Assembly (NCBI GenBank): GCA_002363155.1
Contig: DEWH01000028.1
Location: forward strand, 39,549 to 80,674
DNA from: Ruminococcaceae bacterium UBA3215
GTDB taxonomy: Bacteria; Bacillota; Clostridia; Oscillospirales; Ruminococcaceae
Length of the DNA stretch: 41,126 bases
Direction of reading: 5' to 3'
Of this stretch, positions 1 to 6,667 are shown in pieces (position 1 is the first letter of the stretch; each line of letters starts with the position of its first letter). Made by a program: the position numbers and the translations under genes. The notes below the pieces were generated by a model. That model was not told where the DNA came from, searched no databases, and was given only the letters and a program-made list of their open reading frames with translations.

Positions 1-70
1 AAATGCGTAGCGACATTCTTCTATCCTCAGGTGCGCCACCTCGGTTAGTTATATTCATCTGAATACAAGA
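1..70 (-). repeat. Dispersed ~56 bp intergenic repeat, copy 1
   Basis: Read on the minus strand it has the core AACTAACCGAGGTGG, then CGCACCT and TAGAAGAATGTCGCTACGCATTT. The same core occurs near 12569-12650, 30410-30490, 30569-30628 and, degenerately, 6245-6310. AGGTGgcgCACCT inside it can form a small hairpin. It lies next to a terminator-like hairpin (71-106), as copies 3 and 5 also do. I do not recognise a named family. Confidence 0.75.
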
Positions 71-106
71 AAAGACTGCTGAGATTTATAAGTTTCAGCA
101 GTCTTT
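71..106. terminator. Hairpin with A/T flanks, bidirectional terminator-like
   Basis: AAAGACTGCTGA and TCAGCAGTCTTT form a 12 bp perfect stem around a loop of about 12 bases, with A-rich and T-rich sides that suit intrinsic termination on either strand. The same stem sequence recurs at 12529-12566 beside the same dispersed repeat, so it is part of a composite intergenic element and not specific to the neighbouring gene. Confidence 0.6.
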
Positions 107-301
107 CATTCTGTTGTGATAACCCTCTCGCTTAGCTGCGGAGCGAATAAAGTTTTTTGAGGAGGGGGTCTGGGGGAAGCCCCTTTTGTTCACAAAAGGG
201 GTGCCCCCAGTCTCGAGCGCCGTGCGCGACCCTTCTCGAGCGCTGTGCGCGACCCGTCTCGAGCGCAAGCGAACGATCTCGAGCGCAAGCGGCTTCTACG
301 A
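107..301. repeat. Gene-free stretch: G/C-rich hairpin and short tandem repeat
   Basis: CCCCTTTTG-ttca-CAAAAGGGG forms a hairpin at about 180-201, flanked by GGGGG and CCCCC. After it TCTCGAGCGC occurs four times at 211, 234, 257 and 277, with periods 23, 23 and 20. The first two units continue with nearly the same GTGCGCGACCC sequence. The stretch ends at the AIM24 stop codon. No coding frame here looks real. Confidence 0.6.
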
Positions 302-982
302 TTATTTATTTGTAGCGATATACGGAGCAAGTGCGCCTGCCATTACGTTTCTCGGCATGGTCTGGAGCCAGATCTTTCCGGGTCCTGTGAGCTTTGTATT
401 GAACAAGCCTTCACCGCCGAAGAGCGCGTTGCCTATGCCCTTTACGGATTCAACAGACACTGATACGGTTGCGTCCATTGCAGCAAGGTTTCCGGTATCT
501 ACCAGCATAGACTGACCTGCCGCAAGCTCATATTCCACTATGCTTCCGTCGATCTCAAGGAACACCATTCCGTTTCCGGTGAATTTCTGGAGAATAAAGC
601 CTTCACCGCCAAAGAAACCGGCGCCTGCCTTCTTCTGGAAGTGTACGGACATCTCAACGCCCTCTTCACTCGCGAGAAATGCAGATTTCTGAGCTACTAC
701 AGTCCTGTCTGCAGAGATCTGTACCGCAAGGATCTCACCGGGGAAGCTCGAAGCTGCCGCAAACAATCCGGGACCGCCTGTGCAGGTATATACATTCTGG
801 AACATCGATTCTCCGGAGAACATTCTGCCGAATGCTTTGCCGACGCTTCCGCCTGCATTTGTGGACATCTCCATATTCGGCGACATCCAGCTCATCGCAC
901 CCTTGTCTGTCTTGATCTTCTCGCCGTTTTCGAGCTGCATGATTACTACGGGCAGCGGTGTGCCCTTGATCTCGTACTGCAT
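302..982 (-). CDS. AIM24 / TIGR00266 family protein
   Basis: This encodes 226 residues. The sequence is a run of short beta strands rich in Gly and Phe, with family-typical pieces such as GAMSWMSPNMEM near the start, GFFGGEGFILQKFTG in the middle and GGEGLFNTKLTGPGKIWLQT near the end. This matches the AIM24 / TIGR00266 family, a beta-helical fold of unknown biochemical role in bacteria. There is no signal peptide or membrane segment, so it is probably cytosolic. I chose the ATG at 982 over the GTG at 1000 because GGAAAG lies 7 bases before it. It appears to be a single-gene unit with its own promoter (1031-1059) and a palindrome over the predicted start of transcription. Family assignment is confident; function is unknown. 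Confidence 0.85.
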   Translation of the reverse strand: MQYEIKGTPLPVVIMQLENGEKIKTDKGAMSWMSPNMEMSTNAGGSVGKAFGRMFSGESMFQNVYTCTGGPGLFAAASSFPGEILAVQISADRTVVAQKSAFLASEEGVEMSVHFQKKAGAGFFGGEGFILQKFTGNGMVFLEIDGSIVEYELAAGQSMLVDTGNLAAMDATVSVSVESVKGIGNALFGGEGLFNTKLTGPGKIWLQTMPRNVMAGALAPYIATNK

Positions 983-1006
983 AATATACTTTCCTTTCAC
1001 AATAAA

Positions 1007-1029
1007 TTATTGGCATATCCTGCCAATAA
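1007..1029. promoter_or_regulatory. Operator-like palindrome before the AIM24 gene
   Basis: TTATTGGCA-N5-TGCCAATAA is a perfect 9 bp inverted repeat. It lies just downstream of the predicted -10 box, covering the expected transcription start (about 1024). That position fits a repressor site; it could also form an RNA hairpin in the leader. The regulator is not identifiable from the window. Confidence 0.5.
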
Positions 1030-1030
1030 G

Positions 1031-1059
1031 ATTATATCATTATTTTCATAAAAATTCAA
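1031..1059 (-). promoter_or_regulatory. Sigma-A promoter for the AIM24 gene
   Basis: On the minus strand TTGAAT (1054-1059) is followed by a 17-base spacer and TATAAT (1031-1036), about 50 bases upstream of the chosen ATG. Confidence 0.65.
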
Positions 1060-1090
1060 CCTAATAATGATAATTTTGTAGAATATATGC

Positions 1091-1131
1091 AAAAACTCCC
1101 GCAAAATTGACAAAGTACAGCTTGCGGGAGC
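1091..1131 (-). terminator. Intrinsic terminator after the sleB-like gene
   Basis: On the minus strand GCTCCCGCAA pairs with TTGCGGGAG across a loop of about 17 bases, followed by TTTTTGC. It begins about 15 bases after the stop codon of the 1146-1814 gene. Confidence 0.7.
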
Positions 1132-1145
1132 TTCGAGCATGAATG

Positions 1146-1814
1146 TCAGGTGCAGAAACGATGATCTCCGATGACCGATATTACAGGGCGCGAATAAATG
1201 AAAGTGTCGCTGGTCTTGGCGGGGTTGTAATAGTATATCGCTCCGCCTGTGGGATCCCAGCCTGCAAGCGCATCACGGGCTGCCTGATACGCGCTCTCCG
1301 CCACAGGCTCGTTGAACTGACCGTCATTGATCGCGCTGAATGCACCGTTCTGATAGATAACTCCGGCAAGTGTGTCCGGGAACGAGGGGTGCTCTATGCG
1401 GTTGCATATCACCGCACCGATAGCGACCTGACCGACATACGACTCTCCCCTGCCCTCCGCAGAGATCATTCGCGCCAGCAGATTGATGTTCGCGTCAGTC
1501 GCTTCCGGAACTGTACCGATAGTTATCCCGAGCCTTTTAAGAGTAGTCTCATCGGCTATGCCCGTCTGTTTCAGTCCTTGCTGTTTCTGGAACTTGGTTA
1601 CTGCCTGGCGGGTCTGTTCGCCGTAATATCCGGTGATCTCTCCGGTGAAAAGACCGCGTTCCTTAAGTACGCGCTGTATCTCCTCGACCTCCGTACCGGA
1701 CGAGCCTGTCTGCGAATAGACCTGCATATCTTCGTTATCGATCGACGCCTGGGCTGTTGCAGCACAAAGTATAACCGCTACCAGCACAAGCACCATTTTT
1801 ACAAAACTGTTCAT
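1146..1814 (-). CDS. sleB: SleB-type cell wall (spore cortex) hydrolase
   Basis: A 222-residue exported protein. Residues 1-23 are a signal peptide (hydrophobic core LVLVAVILCAATAQA). Residues about 38-95 are a PG_binding_1 domain (EVEEIQRVLKERGLFTG, YYGEQTRQAV, FQKQQGL). Residues about 108-222 are the Hydrolase_2 / SleB catalytic domain, with the expected catalytic Glu in MISAEGRGE (E120) and a typical GDHRFC end. SleB-type lytic transglycosylases cut cortex muramic-lactam peptidoglycan in germinating spores; the same fold also occurs in vegetative wall hydrolases (CwlJ/SleB group). The ATG has AAAGGTGAT upstream and the gene ends in a clear terminator. CATAATA about 70 bases upstream resembles a forespore sigma-G -10 box, which would fit SleB but is weak evidence. 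Confidence 0.82.
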   Translation of the reverse strand: MNSFVKMVLVLVAVILCAATAQASIDNEDMQVYSQTGSSGTEVEEIQRVLKERGLFTGEITGYYGEQTRQAVTKFQKQQGLKQTGIADETTLKRLGITIGTVPEATDANINLLARMISAEGRGESYVGQVAIGAVICNRIEHPSFPDTLAGVIYQNGAFSAINDGQFNEPVAESAYQAARDALAGWDPTGGAIYYYNPAKTSDTFIYSRPVISVIGDHRFCT

Positions 1815-1898
1815 ATATATATCACCTTTCTTTTTCGGATATGTTCTCCGTGGTGATATTATTTTTCTGCATTTTCTGCCGTATTATGCAATAATTTT

Positions 1899-1913
1899 CG
1901 TCTGTATCAGACG
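1899..1913. promoter_or_regulatory. Inverted repeat in the divergent sleB / GH intergenic region
   Basis: CGTCTG-tat-CAGACG is a perfect 6 bp inverted repeat lying between the two divergent genes, just upstream (on the minus strand) of the CATAATA box proposed for sleB. It may be an operator; no regulator can be named. Confidence 0.3.
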
Positions 1914-1957
1914 GAAATCTTTGCAGGGAAATTCCGGTAAAATATTTCAAAAAGATA

Positions 1958-1986
1958 TTGCAAATTATAGTTTTATATGTTATAAT
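1958..1986 (+). promoter_or_regulatory. Sigma-A promoter, extended -10
   Basis: TTGCAA (1958-1963), a 17-base spacer and TATAAT (1981-1986), with TG one base before the -10 box. The ATG of the GH-like gene is 50 bases downstream. Confidence 0.7.
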
Positions 1987-2035
1987 ACCTGTACAGTAAT
2001 CGTTTTCACAAATGGATAAACGGAGGACATAAAAA

Positions 2036-3484
2036 ATGGACAACAGCATCTACAAGATACACATGGGACCTGCTGACTGCGCACTTGACCTCGGCGACGG
2101 AAGCGAGCGCGGCGAGTACGTCGATCAGGACTATATCCTCAACCGCCTCGGCAGACCTCACAGAGCAATAAGCCTAATGTACTGCTATTACCCGCTCGAC
2201 AAGGAATGGCCGCAGCGCATCAGTGAAGCCTGCAAGGACAAGGATGTTTCCTTCGCGTGGGATTACCCCTACGATGACTACTTTACCTACAAGGGCGGCA
2301 TAAACGGCGATCTTTCGGACGAGCCGTTCAAGTATATGCGCGAAGTGCGCGCCCACGGTCAGGACGTTATCCTCACCCTTACCATAGACCCGAATGTTCC
2401 CGACGAGCATCTTGTCGCTATCGCAAAGGATCTCTCAACTTTCGGACGCATGCAGATCCGCATCAACCATGAAGCGACCGGAAACTGGTTCTCATTCACA
2501 AAGCGTGCGACTTACAAGGAGATCGCCGATTTCTATGTTAAATTCCACAACATCTTAAAGGAATATGCACCCAACGTAAGCACGATCCTCTGCGCAGGCG
2601 GAGTAGAGAACCCTGCGGAAAACAAGATCGAGAAGGAAGAGGAATTCGCAGATGCCGTGCGCGCAACTGACGTATGGTCTGTTGACAAGTATATGGCTCT
2701 GCACTGGGGCTGGCCTTACGACATCGCGGAGAAAGGCGGAAATTCCCACAGCCGTTCAGCTGTAAAGGACATTTACGATATGGCAAAGCGCAGCCACGCA
2801 AGATTTGTTGAACTCTGCGGCGGCAAGGTAAAGCCTATGGTGCTGAGCGAGCTCAATGCGGACGGAGATGTTACCGGTCCTTATGAGCAGGCGGAAATGC
2901 TGAAGATCTTCTGCGATATGCTGAAGAATGACAAGGACAGGTGGCTCACCGGATTTACACTGTACCAGTTCCGCGACAGAGGAAGGCTCGGACTTGAGAT
3001 CGAAGACCCGAACAATCAGAATGTCGGCATCGAACAGCCGATAATGCGGACGTACCGCGAAATTCTCTGCGACAGCTTCTTCCAGCCGAAGATGAAAGTC
3101 GGAGAGAATGCCGTCCTTCCCGTAAAGCTCAGATGGGGCGGTTCCGAGGACGCGGAAGGTCTTGCAATAGCGATAAATTTCGAGAAAAATCCCGTGTTCT
3201 GCGAAGTAACATTCGAGGAAGAGCTGAACCTTATGCTGGAGATCAACGGGCGCTGGTTCTACAAATCCCCGAAAGTAAAGACCATAGACCTTATGAGCGC
3301 ATTTTTCGACAAGCCGCTCGACGGCTCAAAGGGACTTACGCTGAAGATCTTCGCTCCTCCCGCTTCCGGCGAGAATGACCCGAAGGACGGCAGCGACTGG
3401 CAGATGAACTCCTACACGACGATCACAAAGCTTCCGGATATCCGCATCAGATACGAAGCTACCGAACCGTCGAAAGACCGCTGA
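2036..3484 (+). CDS. Cytosolic clan GH-A-like glycosidase fold protein, family unknown
   Basis: This encodes 482 residues with no signal peptide or membrane segment. The first ~345 residues read like a TIM barrel: alternating strands and helices, an N-H-E motif in RINHEATGNWFSFT and a second Glu in MVLSELNADG. In clan GH-A enzymes (GH5, GH26, GH39) the acid/base Glu sits after strand 4 in an N-E or H-E motif and the nucleophile Glu after strand 7, so the order fits; HEATGNWFSF most resembles GH26. Residues about 350-475 look like a separate beta-rich C-terminal domain. ATG 2036 has GGAGGA nine bases upstream. It is a single-gene unit between its own promoter and the terminator at 3626. The catalytic assignment is inference from two motifs, and the lack of an export signal is odd for a polysaccharide hydrolase. 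It could be a non-catalytic or intracellular oligosaccharide enzyme. Confidence 0.55.
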   Translation: MDNSIYKIHMGPADCALDLGDGSERGEYVDQDYILNRLGRPHRAISLMYCYYPLDKEWPQRISEACKDKDVSFAWDYPYDDYFTYKGGINGDLSDEPFKYMREVRAHGQDVILTLTIDPNVPDEHLVAIAKDLSTFGRMQIRINHEATGNWFSFTKRATYKEIADFYVKFHNILKEYAPNVSTILCAGGVENPAENKIEKEEEFADAVRATDVWSVDKYMALHWGWPYDIAEKGGNSHSRSAVKDIYDMAKRSHARFVELCGGKVKPMVLSELNADGDVTGPYEQAEMLKIFCDMLKNDKDRWLTGFTLYQFRDRGRLGLEIEDPNNQNVGIEQPIMRTYREILCDSFFQPKMKVGENAVLPVKLRWGGSEDAEGLAIAINFEKNPVFCEVTFEEELNLMLEINGRWFYKSPKVKTIDLMSAFFDKPLDGSKGLTLKIFAPPASGENDPKDGSDWQMNSYTTITKLPDIRIRYEATEPSKDR

Positions 3485-3489
3485 TACTA

Positions 3490-3550
3490 TACAAATTCAC
3501 AATTCACAATGCACAATTCACAATTGTGGAGCGCGCTCTGCGCGCATATC
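3490..3550. repeat. Short tandem repeat ACAATTC and GC hairpin
   Basis: Units of seven bases close to ACAATTC occur in a row (ACAATTC, ACAATGC, ACAATTC, ACAATTG) just after the GH-like stop codon. They are followed by a small G/C palindrome (GCGCGC-tct-GCGCGC). This looks like a simple-sequence intergenic element. Confidence 0.55.
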
Positions 3551-3625
3551 TGAATCGTGACGAAATTACTTGATTTTGTCTGCGCAGAGATACTGATCTT
3601 CTGAATACGAAATAACGCATAACAA

Positions 3626-3680
3626 AAGAGGGGCGCCGGTCAGACCGGTAAGCCCCTCTTGTTTTTTGTTTTTTCAGTCC
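3626..3680. terminator. Bidirectional terminator between convergent genes
   Basis: AAGAGGGGC pairs with GCCCCTCTT, with an inner CCGGT/ACCGG stem. T runs follow on the plus strand (GTTTTTTGTTTTTT); on the minus strand TTTTG follows the stem. It lies between the GH-like gene (plus) and the end of the feo operon (minus), so it serves both. Confidence 0.8.
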
Positions 3681-3814
3681 TTTTTTCGCTGCAAACAGCG
3701 CGAACAGTCGCCGCAGCAGCTTTTGCCGCGCTTCACGGCTCTTACACGGAACACTATCGCCGCCGCCACGGCAGCGACTATAACAACGATGAGTATGATA
3801 TCTACCGCACTCAT
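3674..3814 (-). CDS. FeoB-associated Cys-rich membrane peptide (46 aa)
   Basis: A 46-residue gene. It has an N-terminal membrane helix (residues 5-23, IILIVVIVAAVAAAIVFRV), a basic stretch, then CCGDCSRC (C33, C34, C37, C40) and a charged tail. This is the pattern of the FeoB-associated Cys-rich membrane protein family (PF12669), found after feoB in Firmicutes and thought to help iron transport in a FeoC-like role. Its ATG directly follows the feoB TGA (TGAATG), and its GGAGGTG ribosome site lies inside the end of feoB, so the two are translationally coupled. The terminator hairpin begins shortly downstream. Confidence 0.85.
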   Translation of the reverse strand: MSAVDIILIVVIVAAVAAAIVFRVRAVKRGKSCCGDCSRCLQRKKD

Positions 3815-6208
3815 TCACACACCTCCGAGCATTACTCCGATAAAATGCACGATAAACGCGATCAGCCACGCTACCGCACACTGCCATACAACCACAAACG
3901 CTGCCCACTTTCCTCCAAGCTCCCGCTTTATCGCAGCTATCGCCGCAACGCAGGGAGTATAGATGAGCGAGAAAACAAGGAACGAGAGCGCTGTGAGAGT
4001 GGTCATTGCCGCTGCCGCACCGCCGGTATAGAGTATTTCCAGCGTTGAAACGACGCTCTCCTTCGCCATAAATCCCGTAACGAGCGCAACAAGTATCTGC
4101 CAGTCGCCAAGTCCGAGGGGAGCCATTACCGGTGCAAGTATTCCGGCAGCCGCCGCAAGAATGCTGTTCCCGGTGTCCGCGGTAAGCTTCATCGACAGAT
4201 CGAAGCTCTGGAGGAACCAGACTGCAAGCGATGCTATCAGTATCACCGTAAATGCCCTCTGAAGGAAGTCCTTCGCCTTGTCCCACATGAGATGCAGTAC
4301 ATTCTTAACGCCCGGCAGACGGTAATTCGGGAGCTCCATTACAAACGGCACTGCTTCACCCTTGAACGCGGTGCTCTTGTACAGAAGAGCCGCGAGTATC
4401 GCAAGGACTATGCCGAGAAAATAAAGCCCTATGTAGATCAGCCAGCCTATATCCGGGAAAAGCGCGTCTATCACAAACGCATATATCGGCATCTTCGCCG
4501 AACAGCTCATAAACGGCGTCAGCAGTATCGTCATCTTTCTGTCCCGCTCACTCGGCATTGTGCGCGTAGCCATTACCGCCGGTACAGAACAGCCGAATCC
4601 GATCAGCATAGGTACAATGCTGCGTCCGGAAAGACCGATCTTCCTCAACAGCTTATCCATAAAGAATGCGACACGAGCGATATATCCGCTGTCCTCAAGT
4701 ATCGAAAGGAAGAAGAACATCGTAACTATTATCGGCAGGAAGCTCAATACGCTTCCGACGCCCTCGAAAATGCCGCCTACTATCAGCCCGTGGATAACCT
4801 CGTTCACGTTCGCAGCTGTAAGCGCATCGTCCACAAGCGTGGTAAGGCTCCCTACACCGAGTTCGATGAGTCCCTGCAAAAACGCGCCTATTACGTTGAA
4901 CGTAAGGAACGATATCAGCAGCATTATAAGGATAAAGAACGGTATAGCCGTGTATTTTCCGGTAAGTATGCGGTCTATCCTGCGGCTGCGGAGATGCTCC
5001 CTGCTCTCGCGGGGCTTTATCACCGATGACCCGCAGAGATTGAAAATGAACGAGAACCGCATATCCGCCACCGCAGCGTTGATATCAAGTCCGCTCTCCG
5101 CTTCGGTCTGCTTTACGATATGCTCGATAGTCTCCAGCTCGTTTTTCTCCAGTCCGAGCCGCTCTATTATCAGCTGATCTCCCTCCGCAGCCTTGCTTGC
5201 CGAGAAGCGAAGGGGCAGTCCCGCTTTCTCCGCGTGATCCTCGATAAGATGCTCGATGCTGTGCATACAGCGGTGTACAGCGCCGTTCTTATGCTGCTTG
5301 TCGCAGAGATCGCGGTTCTCCGGCTTTTCGCGGTAGTATGCGATATGCACCGCGTGCGCCACAAGCTCCTCTATACCCTCGTTTTTCGCCGCGGATATCG
5401 GTACTACCGGCACTCCCAGCAGCTTCTCCATTTCATTTACATCTACACCGCCGCCGTTTGCGGTAAGTTCGTCCATCATATTCAGCGCAACAACTACCGG
5501 TATATCCATTTCGAGCAGCTGATATGTAAGATACAGGTTCCGCTCTATGTTCGTGACATCGACAATGTTTATTACCGCGTGCGGCTTCTCGTCAAGCACG
5601 AAATTCCGTGAAACAATTTCCTCACTGCTGTACGGGGACATTGAGTAGATGCCGGGGAGATCGGTTATAACACAGTCCGGGTGACCGATTATCGTACCGT
5701 CTTTCCTGTCAACGGTAACACCGGGGAAGTTGCCCACATGCTGATTTGAGCCGGTAAGACGGTTGAACAGCGTAGTCTTGCCGCTGTTCTGATTGCCGAC
5801 GAGCGCCATTTTTATCGTGGTGCCTTTCGGGAGAGGATCGCCGCTTCCTTTCGGGTGGAATTTACCGCCTTCCCCGAGACCGGGGTGCTCGGAAGCAAAC
5901 ATAGCCTTCGGATTCGTATCCCCGGAGCTTTCCTTCTCCGGAACCGGCTCGCCCTGTTTGCGTACCTGTGCCTGTATCTTTCCGGAAAGCGGACAGACTT
6001 CTATCTGCGCCGCGTCTTCAAGGCGAAGAGTAAGCTCGTAGCCATGCAGACGCAGCTCCATGGGATCACCCATTGGTGCGTACTGCACAAGCGTTATCTC
6101 GGTGCCGGGAATAACTCCCATGTCAAGGAAGTGCTGACGCAGAGCGCCGCTTCCTCCAACTTTTTCAATTCTGACTGTCTGACCTATGTCAGCATCGCGT
6201 AATGTCAT
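3815..6208 (-). CDS. feoB: FeoA-FeoB fusion ferrous iron transporter
   Basis: This encodes 797 residues. Residues 1-75 are a FeoA domain (SH3-like; HFLDMGVIPGTEI). A charged Gly/Pro linker (about 78-130) follows. The GTPase domain has G1 GNQNSGKTT (138-146), G2 Thr in GVTVD, G3 DLPG (183-186) and G4 NMMD. A membrane domain from about residue 425 carries the two gate motifs, GFGCSVPAVMATRT and PFMSCSAKMPIY, whose Cys residues are typical of Clostridia/proteobacterial-type FeoB. It imports Fe2+ across the cytoplasmic membrane in a GTP-dependent way. FeoA is usually a separate protein; the fusion is known in clostridia and accounts for the extra length. AAAGGAG precedes the ATG. A hairpin (6223-6249) lies just before that ribosome site. 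I found no clear Fur or DtxR box. Confidence 0.95.
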   Translation of the reverse strand: MTLRDADIGQTVRIEKVGGSGALRQHFLDMGVIPGTEITLVQYAPMGDPMELRLHGYELTLRLEDAAQIEVCPLSGKIQAQVRKQGEPVPEKESSGDTNPKAMFASEHPGLGEGGKFHPKGSGDPLPKGTTIKMALVGNQNSGKTTLFNRLTGSNQHVGNFPGVTVDRKDGTIIGHPDCVITDLPGIYSMSPYSSEEIVSRNFVLDEKPHAVINIVDVTNIERNLYLTYQLLEMDIPVVVALNMMDELTANGGGVDVNEMEKLLGVPVVPISAAKNEGIEELVAHAVHIAYYREKPENRDLCDKQHKNGAVHRCMHSIEHLIEDHAEKAGLPLRFSASKAAEGDQLIIERLGLEKNELETIEHIVKQTEAESGLDINAAVADMRFSFIFNLCGSSVIKPRESREHLRSRRIDRILTGKYTAIPFFILIMLLISFLTFNVIGAFLQGLIELGVGSLTTLVDDALTAANVNEVIHGLIVGGIFEGVGSVLSFLPIIVTMFFFLSILEDSGYIARVAFFMDKLLRKIGLSGRSIVPMLIGFGCSVPAVMATRTMPSERDRKMTILLTPFMSCSAKMPIYAFVIDALFPDIGWLIYIGLYFLGIVLAILAALLYKSTAFKGEAVPFVMELPNYRLPGVKNVLHLMWDKAKDFLQRAFTVILIASLAVWFLQSFDLSMKLTADTGNSILAAAAGILAPVMAPLGLGDWQILVALVTGFMAKESVVSTLEILYTGGAAAAMTTLTALSFLVFSLIYTPCVAAIAAIKRELGGKWAAFVVVWQCAVAWLIAFIVHFIGVMLGGV

Positions 6209-6250
6209 CTATAATTATCTCCTTTTGCGGGAAACGTCCCGCGGCAAAAT
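6209..6250 (-). promoter_or_regulatory. Leader hairpin before feoAB
   Basis: TTTTGCGGGA-aacg-TCCCGC, followed after two bases by CAAAA, forms a stem (6223-6249) whose outer A/T arm abuts the AAAGGAG ribosome site of feoAB. It may affect translation, or may be only a fragment of the repeat-rich region next to it. Confidence 0.35.
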
Positions 6251-6392
6251 GCGCAGTTTCATTCTTCTGTCGGCAGGTGCAGCAATCCCGGTTAGTTATT
6301 CTCCGATATATCTGAACGGAATCTTTGCCAACCCCACTGCATTTCAGTCAACACTCGCCCATAGCTGTACGCTCTGAAATACAGCATCTGGT
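6245..6392 (-). repeat. Dispersed repeat, degenerate copy 2, plus ~90 bp companion repeat
   Basis: On the minus strand 6245-6310 carries AATAACTAACCGGGATTGC and CACCTGCCGACAGAAGAATG, a diverged form of the 56 bp repeat. Next to it, 6310-6392 matches 30341-30420 over most of its length: TATTTCAGAGCGTACAGC, then TATGGGCG, then GACTGAAA.GCAGTGGGGTT. GCTGTA/TACAGC and TTTCAG/CTGAAA inside it can pair. With the two entries that follow, it fills the gene-free stretch between feoAB and the ABC permease. Confidence 0.65.
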
Positions 6393-6397
6393 TTATC

Positions 6398-6461
6398 GGA
6401 AGTTTCTTTAATGCGCGCATCGTGCGCGCTTTTGGAAACTTCCTTACGGCATCGTGCCGTA
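6398..6461 (-). repeat. Two-hairpin structured element, copy A
   Basis: Read on the minus strand: TACGGCA-cga-TGCCGTA, then GGAAGTTTC enclosing CAAAA, GCGCGC-acgat-GCGCGC and ATTAAA, closed by GAAACTTCC. The same order of stems, the same CAAAA linker and the same inner hairpin occur at 12691-12752 on the plus strand, but both variable stems differ there by compensatory changes. That supports conserved secondary structure. Confidence 0.7.
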
Positions 6462-6469
6462 GGGGGTCA

Positions 6470-6667
6470 AGACCACTTTTTTAAAGGGTGATCTCCCCGC
6501 AAACGGGGAGGTGTCACCGTCAGGTGACAGAGGGGCTGACCGACAGACATTGCGGGGTCCGGGATGTCTCCCCTTCAGAGGGGAGGTGGCACGGAGTGCC
6601 AGAGGGGCTGACCGACAGACTCAGCGCCCCGTCTCAAAAATTCTCAAATCTTCTCAAAATCTCTCTA
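6470..6667 (-). repeat. Post-stop G/C module with two tandem ~55 bp repeats
   Basis: Following the stop codon of the 6668 permease on the minus strand are GAGA/TTT tracts, then GGGGCGCTGA. Two tandem units end in AGAGGGGCTGACCGACAGAC (plus strand): 6491-6548 and 6567-6620. Each unit has two hairpins. The first is CTCCCC/GGGGAG in both. The second is TGTCACC/GGTGACA in one and TGGCAC/GTGCCA in the other, i.e. a covarying stem. AGGGGAGGTGGCAC-type units are widespread in clostridial intergenic DNA as far as I know. Confidence 0.65.

Noticed and set aside
211..286. CRISPR-like tandem repeats
   Set aside because: Units are only about 10 conserved bases with 10-13 base spacing, degenerate, and no cas gene is present.
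3504..4286. 260-codon minus-strand frame overlapping the end of feoB
   Set aside because: It is out of frame with feoB and the Cys-rich peptide, both well supported; Cys/Arg-rich composition is typical of a shadow frame.
6209..6310. Fur or DtxR box before feoAB
   Set aside because: I looked for the usual inverted repeats of both regulators and found none; the only symmetry is the leader hairpin.
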